From: Cryobacterium sp. BB307
GTDB taxonomy: Bacteria > Actinomycetota > Actinomycetes > Actinomycetales > Microbacteriaceae
Direction: 5' to 3'
NCBI RefSeq assembly: GCF_012274275.1
Contig: NZ_JAANZA010000002.1
Span: 248,001 to 312,000, forward strand
Length of the DNA stretch: 64,000 nucleotides
Each line of letters starts with the position of its first letter. Position 1 is the first letter of the stretch. The notes under the pieces were generated by a model that was not told the DNA's origin, made no database searches, and saw only the letters and a program-made list of their open reading frames with translations. Positions 47,619-56,497 of the stretch are shown here, piece by piece. The position numbers were made by a program, and so were the translations under genes.

Positions 47619-48850
47619 GTTGAGAGGCGGATGCCTAGGAGCGCGTCGATCGCCTCGACCGTGACGCGGCTCGGGGTGCGACCGGCCGCCACCTCGGCGT
47701 CGAGCAGCGTGAGCACTCCGGCCGTGTCCAGGTCGTCGGCGAGCAGTTCGCGCATGTTCTTGAGCACCGATACGTCTTCCCCGGATGCGCCGGCCGCCCA
47801 CGCCCGCCACGAGGCGAGCCGCTGCTGCGCCCGCTCGAGCACGGCATCCGTCCACTCCCGGTCGGAGCGGTAGTGCCCGTCCAGCAGCGCGAGCCGGATC
47901 GCCGCAGGGTCGACCCCGGCCTCCCGCAGCCGCGACACGAACACCAGGTTGCCGAGCGACTTGCTCATCTTCTCGCCGCGGTAGCCGACCATTCCGGCGT
48001 GCGAGTAGACGCGCGCCCAGTCGGTCCCGGTGAGCGCGGCAGAGTGGGCAGCGCTGAACTCGTGGTGCGGGAACAGCAGGTCAGATCCCCCGCCGTTGAG
48101 AGTGATCGGCGCAGCCAAGTGCGTGAGGCCGATTACCGAGCACTCGATGTGCCAGCCGGGCCGTCCGCGCCCGACCGCGGAGTCCCAGGCCGGCTCCCCG
48201 TCGCGTTCGGCACGCCACAGCAGCGGGTCCAGCGCATCGCGCTTGCCCGGCCGGTCCGGGTCTCCCCCGCGCTCGGCCGATAGCTGCAGCATCGTCTCCC
48301 GGTCGAGCCCGCTCTCCTGCCCGAGGTGCCAGGGCGAAACCTCGGCGGCCGCGGCGATGTCGAAGTAGAGGTCGGGTGCGGCATCCGGGCTCTCCACCTC
48401 GTAGGCGAGTCCCTGCTCACGCAGCGTGGCGACAGCATCTGCGATCCGGTCGACCGACTCGACGACGCCGACGAAGTGGGTGGGCGGCAGGATGCGCAGC
48501 GCCTCCATGTCGGTGCGGTACAGCTCCAACTGGCTCTCGGCGAGCTCACGCCAGTCGACGTCGGTGGCGGTCGCCCGCTCGAGCAGCGGGTCGTCGACGT
48601 CGGTTGTGTTCTGCACGTAGTCGACCCGCGCGCGGGCGTCGCGCAGCACGCGCACGAGTGTGTCGTAGGCCAGGTAGGTGGCGGCGTGGCCCAGGTGGGT
48701 GGCGTCGTAGGGGGTGATGCCGCACACGTAGACGGATGCGACGCCGTCGACCTCAAGCGGCGTGAGAGCACCCGTCGCCGAGTCCCTCATCCGCGGCAGC
48801 GGTGCGTTGCCCGGCAGCGTCGGCACCGGGACTTCGTTCCAGGACTTCAC
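47609..48850 (-). CDS. mshC: Mycothiol cysteine ligase MshC
   Basis: A 413-residue enzyme that joins cysteine to GlcN-inositol with ATP in mycothiol synthesis, related to cysteinyl-tRNA synthetase. [21 protein letters not shown] has the zinc Cys and HIGH-like motif; WHIECSVIG and LLFPHHEFS bind cysteine/zinc; [10 protein letters not shown] is KMSKS. GTG 48850 overlaps the uppP stop (GTGA). Length and the missing tRNA-binding tail separate it from CysRS. The C-terminal codons lie in a repeated element. Confidence 0.95.
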   Translation of the reverse strand: MKSWNEVPVPTLPGNAPLPRMRDSATGALTPLEVDGVASVYVCGITPYDATHLGHAATYLAYDTLVRVLRDARARVDYVQNTTDVDDPLLERATATDVDWRELAESQLELYRTDMEALRILPPTHFVGVVESVDRIADAVATLREQGLAYEVESPDAAPDLYFDIAAAAEVSPWHLGQESGLDRETMLQLSAERGGDPDRPGKRDALDPLLWRAERDGEPAWDSAVGRGRPGWHIECSVIGLTHLAAPITLNGGGSDLLFPHHEFSAAHSAALTGTDWARVYSHAGMVGYRGEKMSKSLGNLVFVSRLREAGVDPAAIRLALLDGHYRSDREWTDAVLERAQQRLASWRAWAAGASGEDVSVLKNMRELLADDLDTAGVLTLLDAEVAAGRTPSRVTVEAIDALLGIRLSTAG

Positions 48851-49704
48851 GGCTGCAGCACACCCGTCGACAGCATCACGATGATCGCCCCGCCGAGCAG
48901 CACCCGGTAGAGCACGAACGGCAGGAACGAGCGCTTCGAGATGTAGTTCATGAAGAACGCGATCACTCCGAGCGCGACCACGAACGCGACGCCGGTGGCG
49001 GCCGCCGTCTCGAGCCCGGTGAACACTTCTGGCGCGCATCCGGCTGCAGCACCGCCCTCGCACGTGCTCGTCGCGGTCTTGACCAGCTGGAACAGTCCGC
49101 TGCCGAAGACTGCCGGGATAGCGAGCAGGAACGAGTAACGCGCCGCGGATGGCCGGTCGTAGCCCATGATCAGTCCGGCGGTGATGGTGCCGCCGGAGCG
49201 GGAGACGCCGGGGATCAGGGCGAGCGCCTGCGCGAAGCCGAAGATGACCGCGTGCCGCCAGCCGAGTTTGTCGAGTGTGAGGGTCTTACGTCCCAGCCAG
49301 TCGGCGATGCCGAGGATGATGCCGAAGCCGATGAGGGTGAACGCGACGATCCACAGCGACCGGAGGGTGGTCTCGATCTGGTCCTGGAACAGCAGCCCGA
49401 GGATGACGATCGGGATGCTGCCGAGGATGATGTACCAGCCCATGAGGGCATCCGGATCCTTGCGCGGGACGCTGCCGGTGAGAGACCGGAACCAGCGGCC
49501 GATGATGCGCGTGATGTCACGCCAGAAGAACACGACCACGGCGGTCTCGGTGCCGAGCTGCGTGATGGCAGTGAACGCCGCGCCGGGATCTTCGCCGCTG
49601 CCGAGGAACTCCCCGACGATGCGCAGGTGGGCGCTCGAGGAGATCGGCAGGAATTCGGTCAGCCCCTGTACGAGGCCCAGGATGAGCGCGTCGATGATGC
49701 CCAA
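48847..49704 (-). CDS. uppP: Undecaprenyl-diphosphatase
   Basis: A 285-residue polytopic phosphatase that recycles undecaprenyl pyrophosphate for peptidoglycan synthesis, also called a bacitracin-resistance protein. Signature regions [17 protein letters not shown] and [14 protein letters not shown] are intact, with about eight helices. TTG 49704 is chosen (GGAAG about ten bases upstream); further extension would overlap the M20 gene. Coupled to mshC downstream. Confidence 0.93.
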   Translation of the reverse strand: MGIIDALILGLVQGLTEFLPISSSAHLRIVGEFLGSGEDPGAAFTAITQLGTETAVVVFFWRDITRIIGRWFRSLTGSVPRKDPDALMGWYIILGSIPIVILGLLFQDQIETTLRSLWIVAFTLIGFGIILGIADWLGRKTLTLDKLGWRHAVIFGFAQALALIPGVSRSGGTITAGLIMGYDRPSAARYSFLLAIPAVFGSGLFQLVKTATSTCEGGAAAGCAPEVFTGLETAAATGVAFVVALGVIAFFMNYISKRSFLPFVLYRVLLGGAIIVMLSTGVLQP

Positions 49705-49720
49705 GTGAGGCCGCTTCCGA

Positions 49721-51031
49721 TCAGTAGTCCAACAGCAGCTGCGCGAGCACCTGCCTGCCAAAGACTAATGCGTCGAGCGGGACGCGCTCGTCAACGCCGT
49801 GGAACATGCCCGGGAAGTCGAGCTCGGCCGGGAGGCGCAGCGGCGCGAAGCCGTAGCCGGTGATGCCGAGCTTGCTGAGCGCCTTGTTGTCGGTGCCGCC
49901 GGAGAGCATGTACGGGAGCACCGGCGCGCCCGGGTCGTGCTCGCCGAGTACCCGGGTGATCTCGTCGACGAGCGGGCCGTCGAACGGCGTCTCGAGGCCG
50001 ACATCCTGCGTCACGATCTGAAGCTCGATGTCGTCGCCGATGAGTTCGCGCACCTCCGCGAGCACCTGCTCCTCCTCACCGGGCAGGGTGCGGATGTCGA
50101 TGAGGGCCGACGCGGTCTCCGGGATGACGTTGTGCTTGTAGCCGGCGCTGAGCAGCGTCGGATTGGTGGTCGTGCGCAGCGACGCCTGGATGAAACCGGC
50201 GGCGGTGCCGGTGGCGAGCACGATGTCATCAGGGCCCGCGGTCTGCGGGTCGACCTCGAGGATGCGTGCGAGCTCGGCGATGAGCTGGCTGGTGGTGTCG
50301 GTGAGCCGCACCGGCCACTCGCGGCGTCCGATGGCGGCGACCGCCTCGGCCAGGCGGGTGACCGCGTTGTCGCGGATGTAACGCGAGCCGTGCGCGGCGC
50401 GCCCCTTCGCGACGAGCCGGATCCAGACCAGCGACTTCTCCCCCGTCTGCAGCAGGTAGGCACGCTGGCCGTTGAGGCTGACCGAGTAGCCGCCGACCTC
50501 GCTGATGGCTTCGGTGGCGCCAGCGAAGAGTTCCGGATGGGTGTCGACCAGGTAGTGCGCGCCGTACTCTCCCCCGGCCTCCTCGTCGGCGAAGAACGCG
50601 ATGACGAGGTCGCGGGCTGGCTGCTGGCCGCTGCCGAGGATGTCCTGCAGCGCGGTGACGATCATCGCGTCCATGTTCTTCATGTCCACGGCGCCGCGGC
50701 CCCAGAGCATGCCGTCTTTGATGACCCCCTCGAACGGGTCGACGCTCCAGTCCTCCGCCTGGGCGGGGACGACATCCGTGTGCCCGTGCACGACTAGCGC
50801 TGGCTTGCTGCTGTCGCGGCCCTCGACGCGCGCGACCAGGCTGACGCGGCCGGGTGCGCTCTCGAACAGCTCGGGCTGGAGGCCCAGCTCGGTGAGCTTG
50901 ACGTTCAGGTACTCGGCAGCATCCGCTTCGCCGTTCGACTTTCCCTCGCCGTAGTTGGTGGTGTCGAAACGGATGAGGTCGCGAGCGATGATCGCGGTGG
51001 CGTCAAGTTCTGGGGACGAGGGTGAGGTCAT
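49721..51031 (-). CDS. M20/M25/M40 family metallo-hydrolase
   Basis: A 436-residue zinc hydrolase of the M20 family. [13 protein letters not shown] and [12 protein letters not shown] carry the metal His and Asp, [15 protein letters not shown] the catalytic Glu pair, and [21 protein letters not shown] the C-terminal site. It probably removes acyl groups or cleaves dipeptides. The ATG is six bases after a TACCGT box (51038-51043), suggesting a leaderless transcript. uppP follows 17 bases after its stop. Confidence 0.92.
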   Translation of the reverse strand: MTSPSSPELDATAIIARDLIRFDTTNYGEGKSNGEADAAEYLNVKLTELGLQPELFESAPGRVSLVARVEGRDSSKPALVVHGHTDVVPAQAEDWSVDPFEGVIKDGMLWGRGAVDMKNMDAMIVTALQDILGSGQQPARDLVIAFFADEEAGGEYGAHYLVDTHPELFAGATEAISEVGGYSVSLNGQRAYLLQTGEKSLVWIRLVAKGRAAHGSRYIRDNAVTRLAEAVAAIGRREWPVRLTDTTSQLIAELARILEVDPQTAGPDDIVLATGTAAGFIQASLRTTTNPTLLSAGYKHNVIPETASALIDIRTLPGEEEQVLAEVRELIGDDIELQIVTQDVGLETPFDGPLVDEITRVLGEHDPGAPVLPYMLSGGTDNKALSKLGITGYGFAPLRLPAELDFPGMFHGVDERVPLDALVFGRQVLAQLLLDY

Positions 51032-51037
51032 GCCTCA

Positions 51038-51043
51038 ACGGTA
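51038..51043 (-). promoter_or_regulatory. Candidate -10 box of the M20-uppP-mshC transcript
   Basis: TACCGT on the minus strand, six bases before ATG 51031. Confidence 0.45.
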
Positions 51044-51076
51044 CCGGTTGCGCAAAACTGGCCCCGCCGAACGTGC

Positions 51077-51082
51077 TATTCT
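51077..51082 (+). promoter_or_regulatory. Candidate -10 box of tRNA-Leu
   Basis: TATTCT, 30 bases before the mature tRNA 5' end. Confidence 0.45.
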
Positions 51083-51112
51083 CGACACTCGGTGAGAGCC
51101 GAATAACATCCT

Positions 51113-51197
51113 GTCCGGATGGCGGAATTGGTAGACGCGCTAGCTTGAGGTGCTAGTGCCCGTATAGGGCGTGGGGGTTCAAGTCCCCCTTCGGACA
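51113..51197 (+). tRNA. tRNA-Leu (anticodon GAG)
   Basis: A type II tRNA of 85 bases. Acceptor arms GTCCGGA and TTCGGAC pair (two G-U or A-U ends), the D-loop has GGTAGACGCG, the anticodon loop is TTGAGGT with anticodon GAG, a long variable arm (TGCCCGTATAGGGCG) follows, and GGTTCAAGTCC is the T-loop. CCA is not encoded. The accessory region begins just after it, although no integrase is present. Confidence 0.96.
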
Positions 51198-51218
51198 CAA
51201 ACAACACGTACTGACCAC

Positions 51219-51314
51219 GGAACCCCCGATTCCTGCGGAACCTTCGCACGCGGACGCCCGATCCGCTGCACTTCCGGACATCCGCGCCCCGCGCACCTGG
51301 CGCGGTTGACCGCA
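51219..51314 (+). repeat. Direct repeat copy A (about 96 bp)
   Basis: Copy A lies just after tRNA-Leu and matches copy B at 53891-53987 over its whole length, roughly 85 percent by eye. Its second half holds the core CGGACATCCGCGC with a GCGCGG counterpart, a hairpin-like motif. The two copies bracket the Mrr-like nuclease and one unknown gene. Confidence 0.8.
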
Positions 51315-51363
51315 AAAGGTGCGGTTGGTTTGGTGCCGCGGAGTCACGTCGATGCGATGTCAC

Positions 51364-52899
51364 ATGTCTGCCATGCTGCTTGTTGTGCGATCACCTAACT
51401 CCGCCCGCGCCGCTGGTGTGAAGATTGGGCGAGCACTTCCGAACGTCCGCGCCTCTGACAAAGAAGTCCTCCGCATCGTCGATGCACAGGTGGTCCCGCA
51501 GATCAAGCTTCTCCGAAGCAAGGAAGAACGTCGGGCGGAAGAAATTCGGGGGCTCGTTTGGTTGTTCGCCGTGCTTGCAGTGATGTCAGCCGTCGTGACT
51601 GCTGGCCTCTTGATCCCGAACCCCCTGTTAGCGCGAATACCAACTGTTTGGGGTTTTCCGTCGGGTCTCGCAACGGCGTTGTTCATGATCCTGTCGGCAA
51701 CTGCGTGGCTCTTCTGGCGCGGAGCGAAGGAAGCAGCCCAAGACAAGCAGGCAGCTGAGACCAACGCTCTACGAGCAGCGGCGTTCGAAGGAGTAATCGA
51801 GGAGCTCAACAAGCGCCGATTGCAAGAGGGCGTTCCTCTGCGGCGAAGTCATCACCGTGAGGCGAGCGCACCGGACCGCGTCCCCGGCGGCGTGACACCG
51901 CGCGGAGCCGAGGCGTTGGTCGCCCAGTGGATGCGACACCTTGGTGAGACCACCGCGGAGACAACGCAATTCCAAGGTGATGGCGGGGTCGACGTCGCCG
52001 GTGCAAGATACATCGCCCAGGTGAAGCACTTCGCCGTGAGCGTCGGCGTCGCCTCCATCCGAGAGCTTGCTGGTGTTGCAATCTACGACGGGCGCGCTGC
52101 CCTCTTTTTCACAAGCACCGGATACTCAAAAGGCGCGGTGGAGTTCGCGGAGAAATCCGGGGTCGCACTGTTTGTCTATGACGCGAAGCTAGCTGAGCTG
52201 CGAGGCATTAACGAGTTCGCCATTCGGTTGCTTGAGGTTGGGCTTGGTGCATTGGAGGGGGGCATCATCGCCAACGAAGCTAGAACGCTCCTGGCTGCCG
52301 AAGGTGATGCAGAAGACCTTCTAGAAACGGTGGAACTCCCTGGGCTTGCTCGGTTGAAGCCAACGACCTCAGCAGTGAGTAGCGCAAATGCGGTCGTATT
52401 CGTTGAGGCTCTGACGAGCAACTCTGGATGGCTAATCGATCAAGCGCTGAAACTGCTGGTAAACCGTCAAGACCCTGCAGTTGCGGACGCCGTGAAGTCG
52501 CTTGACCAAGATGAAGTCACCATGTGGGAGTCCCGCTTGAACGTTGTTCTCATTCGAGCAACAAACGCGGCAGAGCCTATCGAGGAGGTCCGACGAGCTG
52601 CAACGGCTGGCGCCGCCGAGCGCGCTGGGGCCGCACTGCTTTTGACGCATCTGGTGGACACTGACTCGGCCCAATCGGAGCTGCTTTCAATGCTCCGGCG
52701 AGATCGCGATGCCACAGTCCGCTATTACGCGGACGCGGAAGTGCTAACTGACTCGGAGTACTGGTCGTGTCGCCCGTGTGGACATCACAACGAGATGACG
52801 CTAACCGAATGCTCACGGTGCAATCATTCCCCGGGTTGGCTGACGGGGCTAGTGCCTGAGGATGAAGGAGATGAGGAGTTGGACCCGATTGAGATTTGA
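51364..52899 (+). CDS. Membrane-anchored Mrr-type restriction nuclease with RanBP2-like zinc finger
   Basis: A protein of about 511 residues. Two membrane helices (GLVWLFAVLAVMSAVVTAGLL; PSGLATALFMILSATAWLFW) come first, then a basic/coiled linker. An Mrr_cat PD-(D/E)XK-type domain follows (QGDGGVDV and IAQVKH: Asp and Gln-x-Lys of the active site), then a helical HEAT-like stretch. The C-terminus has WSCRPCGHHN...CSRC, the C-x2-C-x10-C-x2-C pattern of RanBP2-type fingers. Mrr enzymes cut modified DNA. The start is uncertain (51319 to 51418). GC is lower than neighbours and direct repeats flank it, suggesting acquisition. Confidence 0.78.
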   Translation: MSAMLLVVRSPNSARAAGVKIGRALPNVRASDKEVLRIVDAQVVPQIKLLRSKEERRAEEIRGLVWLFAVLAVMSAVVTAGLLIPNPLLARIPTVWGFPSGLATALFMILSATAWLFWRGAKEAAQDKQAAETNALRAAAFEGVIEELNKRRLQEGVPLRRSHHREASAPDRVPGGVTPRGAEALVAQWMRHLGETTAETTQFQGDGGVDVAGARYIAQVKHFAVSVGVASIRELAGVAIYDGRAALFFTSTGYSKGAVEFAEKSGVALFVYDAKLAELRGINEFAIRLLEVGLGALEGGIIANEARTLLAAEGDAEDLLETVELPGLARLKPTTSAVSSANAVVFVEALTSNSGWLIDQALKLLVNRQDPAVADAVKSLDQDEVTMWESRLNVVLIRATNAAEPIEEVRRAATAGAAERAGAALLLTHLVDTDSAQSELLSMLRRDRDATVRYYADAEVLTDSEYWSCRPCGHHNEMTLTECSRCNHSPGWLTGLVPEDEGDEELDPIEI

Positions 52900-53051
52900 C
52901 CGAAGCGTGCACGGAGTTCGCTGATCGACTGAATCTATGAGCGCACGCCCGATTTCCAAGAATTGTTGACGGTGGTGGCCGAGACCAGCGCATTGGACAA
53001 CTGATCGGCTCCGAACGGGTATGGGGGCCGACGACGGTTACCTGAACTGAC

Positions 53052-53627
53052 TCAGCAGGTCTCCAGAAATGCCCTGGCCTTTGCGAGGGGGATCCCAAGC
53101 GCCTTACCTTCGACCTGAGACCGATACACCTCGTCTCGACGGTGTCGGTCGAGACGGGCGCCGGCGTGAAGTGGAGGGTAGACGCGGGCGGAGATTCTTA
53201 CAATTTGCCCCGTACTGCGCCACTCTCCGCTGGTCTTCATCCACATCTCTGCGTCGACCAAACCGACCGTGTAGGGATTGCTCTGGGCGGAGTGCTCGAC
53301 CTCTCCACGGAAGTAGACCAGCGCTCCCAGCACCTGGCCCTCGGCGGATGCTGCGCGAGATGCATGATACTTAGCGCCAAGGTGCTGGCGTTCGCGTTCC
53401 TCCGAGCGATACAGCCAGGCGAGGCCATCCAGTAGCGCGGACCAAGCGACATCTTCATCTGGGTTCATGATCGACGCTTCGAGAGCCTTTTCGGCGCGAC
53501 GGATGCCCGCCAGATATCGTGAACCGTCAGGCGCCTGCATGTACTTATGATGGCCGATCTCTGGCTCGCGGCCTTGCAAGGTTCGGTGCCGATTGGTTTG
53601 ATCCTCTGCGGAACCACCAGAAGGCAC
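53052..53627 (-). CDS. Hypothetical protein in the repeat-bracketed island
   Basis: An unrecognised protein of up to 191 residues. The middle (IRRAEKALEASIMNPDEDVAWSALLDGLAWLYRSEERERQHLGAKYHASR) is helical and rich in charged residues, followed by a beta-rich part (GALVYFRGEVEHSAQ, TVGLVDAEMWMKTSGEW). There is no signal peptide or membrane helix. Start could be GTG 53627 or ATG 53540; neither has a clear ribosome site. It converges on the Mrr-like gene. The 152 bases between them hold a 23-codon frame ending ELLTVVAETSALDN that may be a remnant. Confidence 0.6.
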   Translation of the reverse strand: MPSGGSAEDQTNRHRTLQGREPEIGHHKYMQAPDGSRYLAGIRRAEKALEASIMNPDEDVAWSALLDGLAWLYRSEERERQHLGAKYHASRAASAEGQVLGALVYFRGEVEHSAQSNPYTVGLVDAEMWMKTSGEWRSTGQIVRISARVYPPLHAGARLDRHRRDEVYRSQVEGKALGIPLAKARAFLETC

Positions 53628-54071
53628 TGCGCAGCCTTCCGTGCGGGTTGGGCAGGGACGGCGGCTTGCGTCCCATCAAGGGTCATCGGCACTCACTACC
53701 CTTCGACCGAGCGGACCTCTCACCCGGCGTCCCGGAGGCGCTCAATGCACTGAACCATTGGGCACGGAGCCGGAGTGTGGAATTTGGAGCGTTATCTCGT
53801 GGAATGGCTTTTCCGAAGGTCATGAACTCCCCTGTGTTCTCGGGCCAAAATGAATTGTCCGAACCTCCCACAACAAGACTGAATTACTCCGGAAACCCCG
53901 TTCTTCAACGGCACTTTCGCACGCGACCGCCCGATCCGCGCCACTTCCGGACATCCGCGCACCGCGCACCTGGCGCGGCTGTCCGCATCGCGCGCGTGTC
54001 GGTGATCGGCTCGCCGCCAAGTGCCTTCAGCGACGTCGTTGGAATGACTGGACTGAGAGTGCTAGTTTCGC
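53628..54071. other. Intergenic stretch of 444 bases
   Basis: No convincing gene. The frames here have poor composition and no start signal. It contains direct repeat copy B and otherwise nothing I recognise; it may be decayed sequence. Confidence 0.6.
53891..53987 (+). repeat. Direct repeat copy B (about 97 bp)
   Basis: Same orientation as copy A at 51219. Within it CGGACATCCGCGC and GCGCGGCTGTCCG form a 13-bp hairpin with one mismatch, better preserved than in copy A. A related palindrome occurs at 55329. Confidence 0.8.
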
Positions 54072-54611
54072 TCAGCCGCTGACACCTGCAGACCATTGGG
54101 GCTGAGGGCAGGATTCGTTTAGTCGACGATAATTGTCTTCGTCCATGTTCCTGAGATCTACGTAGCTCCACGCAGCCCAGAGCGTGGTGTTGTACGTCTC
54201 GACGTAGGTTTGGAGCGTCGGTGCAAGCGGGATCTCGTGGCCATGGTCGAGCAGGCATTCTCGCGTCCGCAACTCTGCGTCATGGAGGCGTTCTTTCTCA
54301 TCGTCGTCCAGAACCTGCATGGCATCAATCTCGGCCATGCACTCATCAGCATCTTCCTCGTATAGCGGCTTCTGCTCGATGGGAATCGTGCGGCTGTCCG
54401 CGACGACTCCACCATCCCAATCGATGGTCACGTCCCAGCCGTGGTCTCTGAGGCAGAGGTACAGCAGGTCACCTAACGGTGACTTGCTCAGCGGGTCCGG
54501 TGGCGAGGGAGCACTCGAGCTAGCCGGCGACGTCACGGACGGTTCGCTGCACCCAGGCGGGAAGCCTGTCCCCAGAAGTAGGACAGTAATCGGGCCGATC
54601 GATCGGATCAT
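54072..54611 (-). CDS. Paralogous four-cysteine lipoprotein, copy 1
   Basis: A 179-residue predicted lipoprotein, the most divergent of six paralogs in 54-61.4 kb. Signal MIRSIGPITVLLLGTGFPPGC, a Ser/Pro linker, then the family core: LCLRDHGW (Cys 1), DECMAEI (Cys 2), RECLLDHGHEIPLAPTLQTYVETY (Cys 3) and the end ESCPQPQ (Cys 4). GGAGGAG precedes ATG 54611. It follows copy 2 by 63 bases on the same strand and is the last gene of the ABC transporter transcript. Function unknown. Confidence 0.78.
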   Translation of the reverse strand: MIRSIGPITVLLLGTGFPPGCSEPSVTSPASSSAPSPPDPLSKSPLGDLLYLCLRDHGWDVTIDWDGGVVADSRTIPIEQKPLYEEDADECMAEIDAMQVLDDDEKERLHDAELRTRECLLDHGHEIPLAPTLQTYVETYNTTLWAAWSYVDLRNMDEDNYRRLNESCPQPQWSAGVSG

Positions 54612-54674
54612 CTCTCCTCCGGACTCGGCGAGGCAATCTGGCATTCACTCATAGGCGGTGCCCACTCTGTGAGG

Positions 54675-55397
54675 TCACCCGATGAAGTGGTCCGGAACTT
54701 GCGGACAGACCCGGTTGATGCGCGCCAGTTCGTCCGGGCCGACAGCGGCGTCCGCAACACCGGCATAGATGAACCAACCGCCATCTGTGCGATATGTCTC
54801 CTGGAAGCGCTGCAGGCTTGGGGCTGGCGGCACCTCATAACCCTCGCCTTCAAGGCAGGGCTTGAGTGAGTTCAGGTAGTAGTCGTACAGCTGCGTGATC
54901 TTTGCATCGGTCATTGGCGCGTTGTACTTCGGATGCACCGGATACATCGCCTCGCACGTGTAGAAGGCGAGGAAGTAGGGTTCGCTTTCTGGCCCACCTT
55001 TGACTCCCCACGATCCGTTCGCGTCCGGGACGACGTGGTGCCCCAGCTCGGCTAAGCAGTCGGGGATGATCGTCGTCCAGTCGGCTTGGTCTATCAGCCG
55101 GACTCGGTCCACCTCGGGGCGTATGGCGTCAGGGTGGATGGAGGCGACGTTGCGCCAGGCATTGTCGAGGTACTTGCTGACGAGCTCTTGCTCGACTGCG
55201 GTGAGGTCCTGGTTCAGCGACTCGTTCGGTTCTGGTGGTGGCGGTTCCGTTTCGGCAGCGCAGCTCGACAGCGCAAGAGCACAGATCACTCCGACAGCAG
55301 CGGAAGCTGTTGTACGCACGGCACGACGTCCGGACATCCGCGCCCTGCGCAACCGGCGCGAATGTCCGGAGCGCGAGCGAGAGACCGGAAGAGTCAT
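54675..55397 (-). CDS. Paralogous four-cysteine lipoprotein, copy 2
   Basis: A 240-residue lipoprotein if read from ATG 55397, which overlaps the ABC permease stop as ATGA; ATG 55337 (220 residues) is the alternative. Hydrophobic core and lipobox: VGVICALALSSC. Core motifs: HPDAIRPEVDRVRLI, PDCLAELGH, YTCEAMYPVHPKY, QLYDYYLNSLKPCLEGEGYEVPPAPSLQRF and RVCPQ. Four cysteines after the lipid site are shared with the paralogs, suggesting two disulfides. The long basic N-terminus from 55397 is encoded by a palindromic repeat. Coupling to the permease points to a joint job. Confidence 0.8.
   Translation of the reverse strand: MTLPVSRSRSGHSRRLRRARMSGRRAVRTTASAAVGVICALALSSCAAETEPPPPEPNESLNQDLTAVEQELVSKYLDNAWRNVASIHPDAIRPEVDRVRLIDQADWTTIIPDCLAELGHHVVPDANGSWGVKGGPESEPYFLAFYTCEAMYPVHPKYNAPMTDAKITQLYDYYLNSLKPCLEGEGYEVPPAPSLQRFQETYRTDGGWFIYAGVADAAVGPDELARINRVCPQVPDHFIG
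55329..55370. repeat. Palindrome copy C, overlapping the start region of lipoprotein copy 2
   Basis: Sixteen-base arms TCCGGACATCCGCGCC and GGCGCGAATGTCCGGA with one mismatch and a ten-base loop. The left arm core CGGACATCCGCGCC is the same as in repeats A and B. It lies right after the ABC permease stop and contains ATG 55337. Confidence 0.8.
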
Positions 55398-56497
55398 GGG
55401 ACGCGCAGCTCCTTCAGTGGGTCGCGGCGGGCTGCCGCGAGTGCGGGCACAAGGGCGGCGACCAGCCCGGTGACGATGGCCAGGATTGCGACGGCTGCGA
55501 AGAATGCGATGCCGGGGAGTGGGTCGCCGGATGCCGCCAGCCCGATCGCCGCGGCCGCGCATCCAACGACCGCCCCGACCAGGGCGAGTGCGCCGATCTG
55601 TGTCAGCAGCAGTGCAACGATGAGGCTTTGGGAGGCGCCGAGGGCGCGGCGGCGGCCGAAGTCCTTGCGGCGCAGCATCACCAGCCCGTACAGGATGGCG
55701 GCGACCAGCACCGCGGTGAGCGCGAAGATCACGATCACGAGTCCGCGGCCGAAGCTGCCGAGTTGGCCCTCGACGATGGCGCGCAGTTGGGCGAGGCTCT
55801 CGCTGGTGGACAGGGTGACCTTGGTGATGTCGTCGACCGCGAGCACGGATTGAACTGCTGCCGACACCGGGGCGACCAGGTCCGGGCGTTCTGCGATCAC
55901 CACCAGCACGCTGACCGGCTGCTCGGCGATGTCCGGGCCGCGCTGTTGCGGCACGATCACCAGCGGTTGGAGGAAGCTGAGGTAGTCGGGCACGGCGAAC
56001 TCGGCGATCACCGCGAACTGGTCGCCGTCGACGGTGGCGATGCCGCCGGCGGCATCCGGCATCCCGAGCTGGGTGAGCGCTGCGGTGGAGGCGAACGCCG
56101 ACCGGTCGGCCACCGGCGATGCGGCGAGCCCGAGGTCGCTGAGGTTGTCGCCCCAGGCCAGGCGCACCGGCACCCGGGTGCCGTCGGCGAACGCGGTGTT
56201 CTGGGTGTCCCTGGCGGGGCCGAACGCGCCGGCCCACTCGATGCCGTCGAGGTTCGCCAGCCGGTCGAGCACGCCGGTGTTGAGCCCGGCGTCGGCTTCG
56301 GCGCGCACCACGATGGAGCGGGTGCCGGCGGAGTCGATGGTGCCGATGACCGCCTGTTCGGCGCCGACCGTGCGACCGGTGGTGAGCAGCACGGTGGCGC
56401 ACATCCCGGCGACCATCACGATGGTGACCACGGATGCCACCGGCTGGCTGAGCGCGGACGCCAGCGCCTCGCGCACCACCGCCCACCACCGGGTCAT
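55394..56497 (-). CDS. ABC transporter permease, FtsX/MacB-like
   Basis: A 367-residue permease with the FtsX layout: helix 1 (about 20-40, VASVVTIVMVAGMCATVLL), a large external domain (45-250), then three helices near the C-terminus (LVIVIFALTAVLVAAILYGLVML; IVALLLTQIGALALVGAVVG; GIAFFAAVAILAIVTGLVAAL). The cytoplasmic loop FGRRRALGASQ is the usual ATPase contact, and the end PLKELRVP is typical. MacB-like permeases move substrates from the outer membrane face rather than across it, which suits lipoproteins or hydrophobic compounds. Overlaps the ATPase gene (ATGA) and lipoprotein copy 2 (ATGA). Confidence 0.88.
   Translation of the reverse strand: MTRWWAVVREALASALSQPVASVVTIVMVAGMCATVLLTTGRTVGAEQAVIGTIDSAGTRSIVVRAEADAGLNTGVLDRLANLDGIEWAGAFGPARDTQNTAFADGTRVPVRLAWGDNLSDLGLAASPVADRSAFASTAALTQLGMPDAAGGIATVDGDQFAVIAEFAVPDYLSFLQPLVIVPQQRGPDIAEQPVSVLVVIAERPDLVAPVSAAVQSVLAVDDITKVTLSTSESLAQLRAIVEGQLGSFGRGLVIVIFALTAVLVAAILYGLVMLRRKDFGRRRALGASQSLIVALLLTQIGALALVGAVVGCAAAAIGLAASGDPLPGIAFFAAVAILAIVTGLVAALVPALAAARRDPLKELRVP

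Noticed and set aside
51113-54071. Integrated prophage or integrative element at tRNA-Leu
   Set aside because: No integrase, phage structural or conjugation gene is visible and the flanking repeats do not copy the tRNA 3' end.
53519-54082. A 187-codon + strand frame between the island gene and lipoprotein copy 1
   Set aside because: It overlaps the opposite-strand hypothetical gene and repeat B, has no ribosome site or domain, and its composition is irregular.
55398-56489. N-terminal extension of lipoprotein copy 2 through the permease gene
   Set aside because: The permease frame there has clear FtsX features; the extension is Arg/Gly/His-rich shadow sequence.
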